Assembly (NCBI GenBank): GCA_964017195.1
Contig: OZ024897.1
Coordinates: 6,018,360-6,082,359 of the forward strand
Source of the DNA: Siderastrea radians
Lineage: Eukaryota > Cnidaria > Anthozoa > Scleractinia > Rhizangiidae
Direction: 5' to 3'
Length of the DNA: 64,000 nucleotides
The notes under the pieces were generated by a model. The model searched no databases. It was not told where the DNA came from and worked only from the letters and a program-made list of their open reading frames with translations. The position numbers and the translations under genes are program-made. Shown here in pieces: positions 47,901 through 57,194 of the stretch (position 1 is its first letter; each line of letters begins with the position of its first letter).

Positions 47901-48212
47901 TAAGGTTGACAGGTATGGTGGGTGGGGATTGCCAGCTATGGGAGCGGTACTTGGTCTAGCGGCTAGCTGGCCTCCAGTGGAAGTCCCTGGACATCCCAGG
48001 CACCCAACCTCCATGTAGTGATGCAGTTGTTAATGAGGTATTAATTGACATCTTATCCATCCAGGTCAATACTTCAGACTTACGATGCCCTATCATGGCT
48101 CACTGTGGACCCTGTTTCTCGCGACAGACGTTCTTGTTTGCCAGTTCACCTATACATGCTCTGCCAACTTCACGATACGCTCTCGGTTTTGTTGGACAAC
48201 CAGACTTCTTAA
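13270..48212 (+). CDS. MED13: Mediator complex subunit 13 (MED13/MED13L ortholog), complete 26-exon gene
   Basis: MED13 joins CDK8/19, cyclin C and MED12 in the Mediator kinase module and tethers it to core Mediator in the nucleus. Coding exons: 13270-13338, 25203-25458, 26859-26943, 27067-27147, 27251-27396, 27562-27816, 29350-29563, 29878-30030, 30509-31219, 32023-32920, 34727-34852, 35060-35106, 35324-36066, 36483-36671, 36952-37049, 38809-38934, 39528-39648, 39974-40033, 40274-40409, 40829-41045, 41483-41686, 45175-45559, 46049-46216, 46319-46956, 47115-47215, 48065-48212. All junctions are GT-AG, all phases agree, and the sum is 6375 nt (2124 aa), close to the roughly 2170 aa of vertebrate MED13. 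Similarity to vertebrate MED13 extends from the first exon to the last. Start choice: the first ATG ([10 protein letters not shown]) opens the frame that splices into the conserved [13 protein letters not shown] single-copy anthozoan gene would be co-orthologous to vertebrate MED13 and MED13L. Confidence 0.95.
18600..18860 (+). repeat. 106-bp repeat family, about two and a half units
   Basis: Successive units carry GAAGGCTACTAAGCAGTACT, GAAAGCAACTGAGCAGTACT and a third with ACAGTACTTTACTGTGGTGC. Spacing is close to 106 bp, with divergence between units. Confidence 0.7.
19713..20148. mobile_element. Foldback MITE with TTAA-type ends
   Basis: The ends TTAAGTGCACCTAACCCC and its inverse differ by one indel and one substitution, and complementarity continues through most of each arm (CATGGGTCTATTCCTGA against TCAGGAATATACCCATG). 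TTAA at both tips suggests a piggyBac- or Kolobok-like target. No ORF of note. Confidence 0.75.
20561..21039. mobile_element. Foldback MITE (ATACCGTGTGGC ends)
   Basis: ATACCGTGTGGCATTAAATT at the left is inverted at the right as TTTAGTGCCACGCGGTAT. Both arms repeat the phrase AATTTTTGTG/TTTGCGGGAACT. Length about 479 bp. Confidence 0.75.
21465..22190 (+). repeat. 106-bp repeat array split by a foldback insertion
   Basis: Two units read with ACTGTGCAGTATTTTGCTGT and GAAAGCTACTGAAAAGTACT. The array is interrupted at 21670-22117 by the foldback element and resumes with GATATCCCAGTGTTTAACCA. Confidence 0.75.
21670..22117. mobile_element. 448-bp foldback element with AAAT target duplication
   Basis: Perfect terminal inverted repeats GAAGGGCCCGGTGGAAAAAG/GGGC (24 bp) extend into arms of about 170 bp around a roughly 110-bp centre. 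It is flanked by AAAT at 21666-21669 and 22118-22121. Removing the element and one AAAT restores a normal 106-bp repeat junction. Confidence 0.85.
23478..23520. repeat. (AAT)n microsatellite
   Basis: About 14 AAT units in MED13 intron 1. Confidence 0.95.
23951..23986. repeat. (ATT)n microsatellite
   Basis: About 12 ATT units in MED13 intron 1. Confidence 0.95.
24498..24590 (-). repeat. 106-bp repeat family, one antisense unit
   Basis: Contains GAAAGTACTGCTAATGAGGT and CCACAGACTCAGAAGTTAGA, the reverse complement of the sense units. Confidence 0.65.
25482..25935. mobile_element. TTAACCCTTTAAGCC MITE interrupted by a palindrome
   Basis: Ends TTAACCCTTTAAGCCTCAG and GGGGCTTAAAGGGTTAA. The core matches the ~205-bp MITE family but is enlarged by an inserted inverted repeat at about 25538-25772 whose arms begin ATTTTCAGTTGAGTAAGGT. 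It lies 24 bp after the donor side of MED13 exon 2. Confidence 0.8.
26005..26216. mobile_element. ~205-bp MITE copy, intact
   Basis: TTAATCCTTTAAGCCCTAAC at the left and GGGCTTAAAGGGTTAA at the right, with internal GTTCAAGTGATGAGAATAAA. It lies in MED13 intron 2. Confidence 0.85.
27462..27490 (+). repeat. Poly-G tract in MED13 intron 5
   Basis: Near-continuous G run with a single A; capable of G-quadruplex formation on paper and a likely length-polymorphic or mis-sequenced site. Confidence 0.85.
28319..28653. mobile_element. Possible TIR element in MED13 intron 6
   Basis: TATATAAATGGGTAC at the left and GTACCCATTTATATA at the right form a 15-bp inverted pair about 335 bp apart. The left part also resembles the GTATAAATGGGTAC phrase of the SINE at 61.4 kb, so part may be SINE-derived. 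Confidence 0.4.
29600..29850 (+). repeat. 106-bp repeat family, degenerate units in MED13 intron 7
   Basis: GAAAGCAATTGAGCAGTAGT, TTATTATGCTGTACAAGG and TTCTGAGTCTTTAGGTGAAA match the family in order. Confidence 0.6.
30371..30436. repeat. Compound C/A/CA/AAC microsatellite
   Basis: Poly-C, poly-A, (CA)n and (AAC)n follow each other in MED13 intron 8, ending about 75 bp before the acceptor of exon 9. Confidence 0.9.
31495..31680. repeat. Perfect palindrome (42-bp arms) between two AAT microsatellites
   Basis: Arms 31549-31590 and 31592-31633 are exact reverse complements around a single C at 31591; arm tips read ATAGACAAGT and the centre CGACGTTTCG C CGAAACGTCG. (AAT)n tracts lie at about 31497-31521 and 31636-31677. 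It lies in MED13 intron 9. Confidence 0.9.
33023..34451. mobile_element. TIR element with tandem duplication and nested 716-bp element
   Basis: The outer element ends in TTAAGGTTGGCCACACACAAG (33313) and its inverse CATGTGTGTGCCAACCTTAA (34451). A ~219-bp segment is tandemly duplicated upstream, with a second copy of the left end at 33087. Inside lies another element, 33353-34068, with ends TAACTCTTTCGCTGC and GCAGCGAAAGAGTTA, interrupting the match between the duplicated copies exactly after TCCTTGCAAC. It lies in MED13 intron 10. The nested element carries no recognisable coding sequence. Confidence 0.7.
37057..37264. mobile_element. ~205-bp MITE copy seven bases after the exon 15 donor
   Basis: TTAACCCTTTAAGCCCCATC begins right after GTGAGTT of MED13 intron 15. 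The right end stops at CTTAAAGGG because a larger element begins at 37266; the missing GTTAAC appears after it at 38206-38211. Confidence 0.8.
37266..38204. mobile_element. 939-bp non-autonomous DNA element inserted in the MITE end
   Basis: Ends ATCACGGAATTGCCCCTATT/GAAACA and inverse TGTTTCAATAGGTGCAATTC/CGTAAT, 26-bp inverted repeats with two mismatches. The interior is unique AT-rich sequence with no recognisable transposase; a 92-codon ORF at 37450-37728 has no known motif. Confidence 0.75.
38245..38420 (+). repeat. Two-unit degenerate tandem repeat
   Basis: TTTTCCTGCAACTTGCAA and TTTTCCTGCAACTCGCAA each precede a TTGTGAGACA(A/G)GTTGT segment; unit about 105 bp. In MED13 intron 15. Confidence 0.55.
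41871..42157. mobile_element. 287-bp foldback with 9-bp flanking repeats
   Basis: Arms from GCCTGAGAAAAC to GTTTTCTCAGGC pair across most of their length, including CACTACC...AGATCTTGGTAGTGC near the centre. AAATTTATC occurs two bases outside each end, compatible with a 9-bp target duplication of the Mutator type. Confidence 0.7.
42158..43340. other. MED13 intron 21, unique-looking part
   Basis: A C-rich tract near 42225 and otherwise unremarkable intronic sequence. No exon recognised. Confidence 0.45.
43345..43560. mobile_element. GGGGTACTCCC-family element fragment
   Basis: CCCCGGGGGGTACTCCCATA matches the left end of the 5.5-kb element. No clear right terminus. Confidence 0.45.
43565..43720 (-). 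repeat. 106-bp repeat family, antisense unit
   Basis: Contains TAGTACTGCTCAATAGCTTT and GAGAACCACCTTGTGCGTTA as in the other antisense copies. Confidence 0.55.
43855..44640. mobile_element. 786-bp foldback element with about 315-bp arms
   Basis: Left arm from ATAATTCGGTAAATTGTG; right arm ends CACAATTTACCGAATTAT. The arms are almost perfectly complementary, including CTGACGATGACTTCCGCTCA and TCGAAACGTCAGTCAATGTC in opposite orientations. A spacer of roughly 130 bp lies between about 44190 and 44325. The arm tip contains a hairpin CTGACG...CGTCAG. Because the arms are inverted copies, both strands carry the same reading frame ([16 protein letters not shown]), which is a repeat artefact, not a gene pair. 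It lies in MED13 intron 21. Confidence 0.85.
44690..44930. repeat. Minisatellite of TACACCCTTGTATACCCTG type
   Basis: Degenerate 10-bp words (CTTGTACACC, CTTGTATACC, CTGTATACTC) alternate, with a short CGGTACACC sub-array. Frames stay open on both strands, producing Cys/Tyr/Val-rich spurious ORFs. Directly beside the 786-bp foldback. Confidence 0.85.
47524..47735. mobile_element. ~205-bp MITE copy in MED13 intron 25
   Basis: TTAACCCTTTTAGCCCCGG at the left and GTGGCTTAAAGTGTTAA at the right. Followed by a partial duplication of its right end (GCTGATCACTTAATTGGGGC) near 47770. Confidence 0.8.
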
Positions 48213-48402
48213 TAATTACAAGAGCCAAGCTCATTGTCCAAAGAGGTGTTAGTTGTAAATGTTTATTTTTTAGTGAGATATATTCAGAAGGCGAAGTGTT
48301 AAACTGCCGGATCTCTCAAAGAGAATTGGTACATTTGTAGAATTTTTTTTTGTCCAGGGTTAGGGAGGAAATAAGAATTACCTGTTTCAAGTCTTTATAA
48401 AT

Positions 48403-48408
48403 AATAAA
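48403..48408 (+). terminator. Candidate MED13 polyadenylation signal
   Basis: AATAAA about 190 bases after the stop codon, in AT-rich DNA. Another AATAAA at about 52307 would give a much longer 3' UTR; sequence alone does not decide. Confidence 0.35.
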
Positions 48409-49489
48409 TTAAATTAATAATTTAAGGAAACAGTAATTAAAATTACCCAGCAATGTCTTGGTATAAATGCATTTTATTTGCTACATTTAAGTCCTCTTCA
48501 AGTTTGGTAGAGAAAAATCCCCACCATTCATCAAGGTGTATATGAACAAAATGAAAGTATTATCACAGATTTTTTTTATTTTAGGTACGTCTACTATCTC
48601 CTGCTATTTAGTCATGCCATTTCTTATGTTTATTAAGGGTTACTTTGATGGGCTCTAAGCTCACTGCAAGGAAGGCATTTGTTGTGTTGGTTTGTACAGG
48701 TTCAACCTTTAACCTCCTGAGAGTTTCATAATAAAAATGTTGTATGTTCTTTCCACTTTTAAAGGAGCTACGTCACGGATAACGCATCTTGAAAAAATTG
48801 GCAAGTTTTTTCAAGTTCGTCTTTCGTAATCCGTCTCAATCTCCCTCAGTTGTAACCATCCTTGTTTAGTTTTGGTTTATTATTACTTCTTTGGTGTTTT
48901 TCTAAGTTAGGAAACTATTATTTTGAGGCTTCCTTCAATGAGAAAATAATTTTGTAGATCAGAAAAATGAATGAAAACGCCGTGACATAGTTCCTTTAAA
49001 AAATTCAAGATTTAATGGCACCCATGGCTGAAAGTTAGAAGTACCTTGTGCAGCAAAATAAACAGCATAACAAGAAAGTACCTCTCAATAGCTTTCTCTT
49101 GAAGGGGTATAGAATGGTAGAACCAAGCCTCTGCTAGACGGCAAGACCCTTGTTTGAAAATCCGAGATGGAGACTTGTGTTTCTATTGAATCCAAACCTG
49201 AGACTGTTGGCTATTTATCGTTGCTAACAGAAGTAAACTGGACCCTTGCTTCTTGTGGTTGTTGAATTGTGAGCTTTGTGCTAATTTTGGGCACAGAATT
49301 TACGAGGCTTTGAGATCAAGATTGTAAAAATTGAAGACTTTGAGACGGCTCAAAATATAGCAAGCCCAAGATTCCGAGACTTTAATTTTATGTGCCAAGA
49401 ATTTGAGACTCTTATTATGTTCTGAGGCACATCATTTTTAATTGACCATTCTACACCCCTTTGTGAATGGACACAAGTTAGGTTACAGT

Positions 49490-49760
49490 GCGCAGACTCA
49501 AAAGTTAGAACCACCTTGTACAGCATTATAAACAGTACCACAGGAAAGTACTGCTCAGCAGCTTTCATTGGAATGGTCACACTTTAGGATTTCATCCACA
49601 GACTCATAAGTTAGAACCACCTTGCACAGCAGAATAAACGGCACCACAGAAAAGTACTGCTCCAGTAGCTTTCCTTTGAATGGTGAAACTTCAGGATTTC
49701 ATGCTCAAATCTCAGAATTAGTACCACAATTTGCAGGACAAAAAACATGTGCAAGTACTG
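49490..49760 (-). repeat. 106-bp tandem repeat, antisense, two and a half units
   Basis: CAGACTCAAAAGTTAGAACC at 49493 recurs as CAGACTCATAAGTTAGAACC at 49599, giving the 106-bp period used to name the family. Each unit includes AAAGTACTGCTC and GGATTTCATCCACAGACTCA. Confidence 0.85.
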
Positions 49761-50404
49761 CTTAATAGCTTGCATATAAAGGAGGATAAGGGTTAATCTA
49801 CTTTCCCAAGGGCTTCAAGTACAAAGGTGTCTACTTTGAAAAGAGGAAGCATATATATTTGAAAAAAATTTTCAGAATGTGTATGGTAGCTCAGGGTTGG
49901 TTTGCTGCTAAATGCTACAGTATCCTTACAAGTTATGTGGTGTACATGTTGCATAGCATAAGGTAGACAATAGTATTCTCTGATAGTATTTTAGATCACA
50001 AGAATTTTATATTGCCTCAGAGAATCTAATTAGCAACTGTAGATGGTTGTAAATCATTGATCAAATGAATATGAAAATATGAATCAAATATTTATCATGC
50101 AGGTACAAAGTGAATCGTCTCAACTCGGGAATCTCATAATTATGTCTGTCTTGCATGATTTTTTGGGTGGAAGTAGTTCATAGAGAGGCAGTTGTTGGTG
50201 ACATGGTTGAGGGAAAGTCATCTTCAGACTGAGTCTGTATGACGTGTTTTATTCTCTGAAAATTGCCGAATTCTCGTGAGAAACACAAAACTATCTTAGA
50301 CTGGAAACTTATCTTGTGATGGAAAACTCATCTGTGAAGGACGAGTGTGCCATCCCAAATCTATCTGTTCATCGTCTTGTCTAATAGAAAGTGGTCCTAA
50401 TTTC

Positions 50405-50600
50405 ACTTAACCCTTTCACTCCCAGAGTGAGTCATGGACACATTAAGATTCTAACTTCTGAGTCTGCGGATGAAATCCCATCATGTGACCATTCAAATGA
50501 AAACTCCTCAGCAGTACTTTTTACGTGGTACTATTTATATTTAAGTATTTTGCAAAAAGAGATTTGGGATTTGTCTTGAATTTTGATTTTGGGCTCTCTT
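50405..50600 (+). repeat. 106-bp repeat family, single sense unit
   Basis: TTCTAACTTCTGAGTCTGCG, ATGAAATCCCATCATGTGAC and AAACTCCTCAGCAGTACTTT in family order. Bracketed by TTAACCCTTTCACTCCCAGAG and TTGGGGGTGAAAGTGTTTAA, an inverted pair suggesting a larger element. Confidence 0.65.
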
Positions 50601-52448
50601 GGGGGTGAAAGTGTTTAAGACTAGTAAATCAGGCAGGTTTTTAAACATAGTTTTGTTTAGCAGTTTCTGCATCCCAAATTTAGACAAGACACGATTTGAA
50701 AGACAGTTTTACCATTAGATTGTAGCTAATTCACTTTTAGATTGTACTCTGTTCAGCAAATTTCTGTCGGAGACAAGTTTCTCGGCATGACACCAACAAA
50801 AGTCCTTTTCAGGACTACATCCACCTGAATGATCTTATGAAGACAGTTATCATTATGTTAATTAGCATTATAATTATATGAAAAGTGTTAAGTAGTTGGC
50901 GTTTGTAGTTCACCAGCTACGTAGTTGTAAATTCTTATCATTACGTAGTCACGATGTTTACCTCTTGTTTAGAAATTACACCTGAAATCTTGTATTAGGA
51001 ATCTTTTTGTATGGTTGAAAATTGTCACAGATGTGCTAATTTCCATGTAGTGATGGGTCTGCTGGTATAGAAAGTCGGCACATTTTTAACACAAAGCAAA
51101 ACTGTAGAAATTTAGATCACACCACTATTTTGTATTATTATGACTATCACTCAGTGATCTACTTAGCACTGTATTTATGCACGTCATTCTATTAACAACA
51201 TATTGCTGTAGCAGTTACTTTAATTTAATTTGTCCTCATATCTTTACAGCTTTCCTGTGTAGCGCACATCACATGTATTCTAAGCTTATATTTCTTATTT
51301 ATAATGTTTAATAATATTTTGACTAATTATTTTTTTACCTTTCCTCCCTGTTAGTTCTTATAACAGTAGTAAATTTAATTAATAATTAATGACAGAGTGT
51401 AGCATTATTGTTAGTCAGATTAATCCTAATCTCTTTTTATGAACATCTTGTCACGGGTATCACTGACACAAACAGTTTAAAAAACCAATAACCCTCAAGC
51501 TAAAAGAATATATTTCACGTAGCTTACTCAGAAAATCACTCTTCAGTGTTTTTGTTGCCTTTGTGAGACTGGAGCTTGAAATTTGACATTTGTGCAGATT
51601 GTTTTTCAGTTTTGGGTAGATAAAGTTGAAAGGTGAACCTTGTACAAGCCACACCAGCTAAGCACTTACTTATCTGCCACCACTCATTGGAATATGATTT
51701 TCAGGATATGTTACTTTTTAATTCTGTGGCTCCAAAATCCTAATACCAGAGGGATTTGTAGTGATTATTCAGTGGTTTCTGATTGTTCTGGAATGTTGGT
51801 CAATTGAATTCTGGAAATTAGCAACAACAAAAAAAAGTGTTGTATAAGTTATACTATTGTACATTAACTAATTCAAAGTGTAACCTAACAATATCAAGCA
51901 CAACACACACGAGATCTGTATTTGTTCACTATTAATCATGTGAAAGAAAACACATTACTTAGTCATTTCTGCAGTGATTAGTTTTGTAAAACAAATCACC
52001 AAATTGAATCGAGATGGATTATCTTAGCAGTAGATTGTGTAGATAAGGAATGTAGGTAAATAATTGTTATGTCATTGCCATCATCATTAAGATGGTATTT
52101 GTGAATGGACTAGAATTCTAATGTTATTCCCCTTTCTTGTCTGCTAATAATATATCGGACCTAAGTCTGTCGTCCCATGTACATAATTTATTAGACAGAC
52201 TTACCAATGCATATTTTCTGATAATTTCTTGTAGATTGGTAGGCTTCGCTATATTTTTTATTTTCGGACTCTATTTCATAAGCATTTAATAGACATTTTT
52301 ATTGTAATAAAGACATTTAAACATTATATTGTAAGACCCAGTCATAGAAAATAAAAATGATATTTACGTACGAAGTCAAACAAGTGCGTCCTGTTTTTGT
52401 TGCTTTAGTGCACGCTCTCCCACCAAAATATGGCAACTTTTACTTAAT

Positions 52449-52852
52449 ACAGTTGAAGCTCTTGTAAGTGACCGCCTTGGGGATTCAGAAAAGTGGTCGC
52501 AACTAGAGCTGGTCGCTTACAAGAGTGGGCTCTTGTAAGTCGCTTTCAAGAGGTTTTAGCGTAAAGCTTGGCAAATGTTGATGGTTACTAATGGTATTGT
52601 AGCAATAATATTGGTTTTCACTGCCTATCAGGTTTGCGTATGTACAACAAACGTATTACACTAAATCTGATTTTTAAAAAATGAACGATTATATTAAAGT
52701 GTCGACTGATTGTTCCCTTACGAGAACTTAGAAACAAAGGTAATTCACAAAAGTGGTTGCAGTCGCTTATGAGAGCTCTTAATTTCAGAGTAAGTGACAA
52801 TTCAAATGGGTCATAACTAGAGCTGGTCAGTCACGAGAGTGGTCGCAAGGTA
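52449..52852. mobile_element. TIR-like element (CTCTTGTAAGTGACCGCC ends)
   Basis: Phrases TGGTCGCAACTAGAGCTGGTC and variants recur at both ends and in both orientations, with TTACAAGAGTGGGCTCTTGTAA as an internal palindrome. Boundaries approximate. Confidence 0.5.
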
Positions 52853-52948
52853 CCTTATTTCCATGCAAGTCAGTATTTAACTCCTAACATATAGGTCTAA
52901 TTTAGATAAAAGATCCTGCAGGGCAAAGCAGAATTAGTGGTTTGGGGA

Positions 52949-53160
52949 TAAGCCCTTTAAGCCTCGATTAATGTCCATAATCTCCTCACTATTCTCCTTA
53001 TATTTCTTACTTTACTAGTTGGGGGCAATTTGATCAAAAATCAAGACATTTGATTGTTGGTGATCGTTTCCTTTATTCTCATGACCTGTATGTTTGATCA
53101 AGTGGTAATACTGTAAGAAGAAATTCGATGCTTGTCACTATTTGGGCTTAAAGGGATTAA
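52949..53160. mobile_element. ~205-bp MITE copy
   Basis: TAAGCCCTTTAAGCCTCGAT and GGGCTTAAAGGGATTA ends; internal CTCATGACCTGTATGTTTGA. Confidence 0.8.
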
Positions 53161-53260
53161 GTGCAGGATTGCATGGATGAAAGTGGATTGCAGCTTCTCT
53201 TATTGATTTTGTGATGGGTGGTCCAGAAATCAAAATACCATTCTGAATGAGTGTTGGAGT

Positions 53261-53463
53261 TTAACCCTTTAAGCCCTGATATGAAAATGCATATTCTCCT
53301 TACTGTTTTCCATGCATTTCTTATGGAATTAATAAGCAGAATTTGTCTTAATAGCAAGACATCTTATCCTTGGTGGTCACTTTCTTTGTTCTCATCACTT
53401 GAATGTTTGAACAAGCAGTGATGATGTAAAGAGAAATTTCATTCTTGTCACTGTCAGGGTTAA
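53261..53463. mobile_element. ~205-bp MITE copy, 100 bp from the previous one
   Basis: TTAACCCTTTAAGCCCTGAT left end and internal CTTGAATGTTTGAACAAGCA. The right end is eroded (GTCAGGGTTAAG). Confidence 0.78.
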
Positions 53464-53691
53464 GCTATTTTGACTCTTCAGTTTAAATTTTTCTACTTTC
53501 ATCACTTTTGGGGATTTTTTCTTTATATTTCGTGCCCAAAAGGATGATTCCAGTTATAAAAGATGGGAAGATACAGATTACATTGTTGGCAATTTTCATC
53601 CATGTTTTTGTTTGCTGTTATTGGCCCTCGGCATGGACTGTTCAATAGCGACATTGCAAATTTAAGAGAATTATTTTAAATTATTGTAATT

Positions 53692-53697
53692 TTTATT
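53692..53697 (-). terminator. Candidate FMO polyadenylation signal
   Basis: AATAAA on the minus strand about 206 bases past the FMO stop codon. Just beyond it, 53713-53747 can fold through GCGCGGGT/ACCCGCGC. Confidence 0.35.
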
Positions 53698-53902
53698 TGT
53701 ATTATTGTTATGCGCGGGTGAGCATTTCCATATGGAACCCGCGCAATACAAATATTAAATATTATTAGGGGAACAGCTATTTTTGTGTTTAGCAAGTGCG
53801 ATTTCTGTTATCATAAAAAAATGACGCCCATTAGGCCCTGATCTTTGTATTTCTGAATAGTTGCCCCTTTTACCAATGCATTTACAAATTAAAATTTACT
53901 TA

Positions 53903-56337
53903 TCAAAAACAGTTTACAAATAGATACAGAACTGCAGCAACAAGCAAAGGTAACAGCCATAGTAGAGACCCCGTTTTGTTTCCTTCTTCCTTTGTGTCCA
54001 TTTTTCTTGTCCTCAGTGGGAACAGTCTACTCTCTTGAACACCCATTATAACGTCCCTGGCTCCTTCCCATGCACCTTGGCCCATCAGTCTGTACTGGGC
54101 TGGCACACATGGACCAAAATAGCACTTGCAAGCCAGCTCTGGGTCTGTTTTGAGGAGGTGCCAAAGATTTGGTTTTGCACCAATCAAGGAGGAAAGTTCA
54201 TCGGAATAGCCAATGTACTTCACCTGCAGGAAACAGAAATTGGTTCATAGTGATTATGTTCAGCAAATATTCACAAAATGTCTGATTGTATGCAATGATA
54301 TGTGTACTTGAATTTTGCTAAGAGACCATTCTGACCATCTACCTCACAGGTTTGTATGTGTGTGGACGGAAGGGCATTGCTGAATAATGCAATGTACACG
54401 TTCCTTATGTCACCATAAAAACCACCAGAGTGCTTGCACTTGAGTTTAAAGCAATCTTTTTCCTGTTTCTGGGAACAGTTTTGAGGGAACCATGAGAGTG
54501 TGGAAACACGTTTATCTTTGCTTTGGGTCAGGATTTGCAGAAGTTGGCATCAAACCCCCACCAAAAATTCTGAGCGGTAAACCTTTTAAGTTTATGAAAC
54601 CTTGAGTGAATTCATCCTCATTCAATTACTGTATTTCCTCAAATAATAGCCAGGGGCAATTGTTATTTTTTCGCACCAAAAGGGTGCAATTATTCGAGTA
54701 GGGCATGGAGAGCAAGAGAGGTGATTTCTTTTTTCAAATATTACTCGCTGGAAGTCATGCCCTAGTTAACTTGTTTTACTATTCCATTTAATTATAAAAT
54801 AATCACAACGAGTAAAGTGAACACTGGCTTTCTGAGTGTTCTCAATCTGGTTTCTTTGACTAATTTTTAATGTCAACATCCTCAATGTCAGAGCTTGAGT
54901 CATCATTCAGTCTTGCTGGATCAGAGCCCACTTCAGGATCACACTCCCTCACTCCAGGGTGATTATTCAAGGGAGGTGAGGGGGGGGGGCAATTATTTCA
55001 AAAACATGTTTTCCACCAAGGAGAGGAAGGGGCGGGGGCGATTAATTGAGAAATATGGTATGTATTTACCATCTGCTGAAAGTGTCCTTCTTTTCTGATT
55101 TTGTTACGATGAAGAAGACAAAGAAAGGAAGTCTTAATGGGCCTACTAGGCAGATTACAGATAGGGGGAGAAAGAAAATATATCTTGCAAGGAAAGGGTT
55201 GAGGAAACAGGAGGGATATGAACTCTGTACTTCTCGTATTGATTCTGAGCTCTCCACTCCTATTTCCTCTTCTGCTCCACAATATGATACCAGAACATTA
55301 AAGTTTTCTTACCAAATGAAATGCACGACAACATTCAATTGTGTTCCCTTCAAGCAGCTTTTGCCTCTTCCCCACAGCATCCACCATTGTCTGACAATCA
55401 GGAAGCATACTGCTGCCAGCAAAAACACTTGTGGCCCAGCGTGACTGCAACTCCACAATAGGAGGAACCGGTCCATTTACACGTATTGCTCCAATAATGG
55501 CAAGGGTGGATGGGTGTAATGTTGGTGGAAAGACGTACTTGTAAAGTGGAATGTACTTGTCTTGAGGGTGAAGCAGTGCATTTGATAAAAACGGAAAGCT
55601 AAACTTGAATCCAGTGGCGAGAATAATTGCATCAATTTTCTCCACTCTGGAGCCATCTGTAAAATAAACAGTGTTTCCTTGTATCTTTGCGATGTCTGCT
55701 CTGACTTGAATTGAGCCTGTTAGTATGCGGTTTGGCAGTTCATCATTTATAACTGGATATCTCTTGTCTGGTGGCTCCTCCACTCCTAAGCCAAAGTTGG
55801 TTATATCTAGTTTCTCCTCCAGTTTGTGACGGTATACTCGAGAAAGGATTGATGATGGGACTGCTTCAATTAATCTGTTTATGAACTGAACATCGATGGG
55901 TTCTCCACCAACTCCCAATCGAGAAACCACCCATGTTCCACTCCGACCACTCAAATAGACCTGTGATGAATGGTGGCTTAGTTCACAGGCAATGTCCCCT
56001 AAAACAAACAATATATTAAATTTTCTACCTGAAATTGGTGGTATAAACAAGTTATTTAGTCAAATTCTTCATTCATCAAATAATGTTATTGGTCCATCAC
56101 TGATCAATGTATGAAAGCAATCTTAGACGTAGTCAAATCCAGAATACTGGCTACAGGTAACTTGATAGGTTGATCCATTGGCCAATCAGAGATAAATTAA
56201 TTCATCAATTAATTAATCATCACTTCACCAATCAATCAATCACACAGATCGCTCAATCAATCAATGGGTTAGTTAATTTGTCTGACAATCATCTGATGAT
56301 CCATGGAAACATACATTTTAATATGTTTGTCCCTCAG

Positions 56338-56396
<59 letters not shown>

Positions 56397-56459
56397 GTCA
56401 ACCAACCAACCAACGAACTGATATCAATTGATTGATCACTTAATCAACCAATCAGTCAG

Positions 56460-56508
<49 letters not shown>

Positions 56509-57186
56509 CAATCAATCAGTCAGTCAGTCAGTCAGTCACTCAATCAGATACTGAATTTATCTAACGATCGATCTTATACCTGCCGAGTTTCCCATGCCCA
56601 GCACTATCACCCTTTTCCCTTCATACTTCTTCCATGTTCGGTACTCTTTACTGTGGATAACATCACCATTAAAATCGCCCAAGCCAGGGATTTCTGGCAC
56701 TCGAGGGTCCCAGTTCACTCCCGTACAAACCATCACAAAATTAAACTCCTCATCACGCTCCTCATTCAGTTTCTTATCCCAGTAGTGCACGCGCCATCGA
56801 CCAGTTTGGCTGAACTCTGGGCAAGGCTCCACCGCTGTAACTTTTGAATTGAAACGAATTGTCTCCTCTAAATTGAAATGTTTCGCGTACATTTGAAAAT
56901 ATTCCAGGTACTTTTGCCGTGGAAGGTAGTTTGGCCATTCTTTAGGCATAGGAAAATCGCTGTAGCAACTCATGTGCTTGCTTGTATTGGTGATGGTCGA
57001 GTAAGCTACACAACTTCTTCGTTCCGTCTCTTCTGTTAAATCCGTGTACTTCCAGGTACCACCAAGCCATGGATCTGATTCGAACGCGATCGGTTTGAGA
57101 CCAGCGTCTAAGGAACACTTGATCGCAGCCAAACCAGATGGTCCAGCTCCAATAACAGCGACTGTCTTTGGCATACTGCCCCGCAT
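53903..57186 (-). CDS. Flavin-containing monooxygenase (FMO family), three coding exons
   Basis: NADPH- and FAD-dependent oxygenase of soft nucleophiles (N, S), normally on the endoplasmic reticulum. Coding exons 57186-56580, 55998-55313 and 54223-53903; phases 1 and 0, all GT-AG, 1614 nt, 537 aa, the usual FMO length. Motifs: FAD-binding GAGPSG at residues 13-18, the FMO signature FNGDVIHSKEYR at 172-183, NADPH-binding GMGNSAG at 197-203, and LATGF at 329-333. C-terminal features are SLIGAKPN and FGPCVPAQYRL, then a terminal hydrophobic helix (about 517-537), as in microsomal FMOs. Start: the ATG at 57186 sits 8 bases after a good acceptor, so a 5' UTR intron is likely; the next in-frame ATG, 57174, is closer to the Rossmann strand and also possible. 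It resembles animal FMO1-5; paralogue not assigned. Confidence 0.93.
54627..55060. mobile_element. TIR element in FMO intron
   Basis: TACTGTATTTCCTCAAATAA at the left and TTGAGAAATATGGTA at the right are imperfect inverses. GGGGGCAATTATT phrases recur inside. Confidence 0.6.
56335..56540. repeat. (AATC)n microsatellite arrays in FMO intron
   Basis: Two long AATC runs (about 56336-56392 and 56457-56516) with AACC and AGTC variants, between the first and second FMO coding exons. The run is about 50 bases from the FMO exon 1 donor. Confidence 0.92.
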
Positions 57187-57194
57187 ACTGCTAA

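Larger units (their letters stand above)
36483..48212 (+). other. MED13: MED13 C-terminal Argonaute/PIWI-like block (exons 14-26)
   Basis: Residues about 1262-2124, the Med13 C-terminal family, whose fold resembles Argonaute MID/PIWI in published kinase-module structures. Landmarks: [104 protein letters not shown], and the C-terminal [20 protein letters not shown] followed by [10 protein letters not shown]. Exon 24 adds a Pro/Ser-rich insert (about residues 1890-1990) that is longer and less conserved than its neighbours. Confidence 0.88.
48409..52448. other. MED13 3' UTR or intergenic DNA
   Basis: AT-rich sequence without a supported gene. Holds the 106-bp repeat copies listed separately and a weak further copy near 49020-49110. 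Confidence 0.5.

Noticed and set aside
56170..56847. Ser/Ile/Asn/Gln repeat ORFs on the plus strand
   Set aside because: Translation of the AATC microsatellite and antisense of FMO exon 1.
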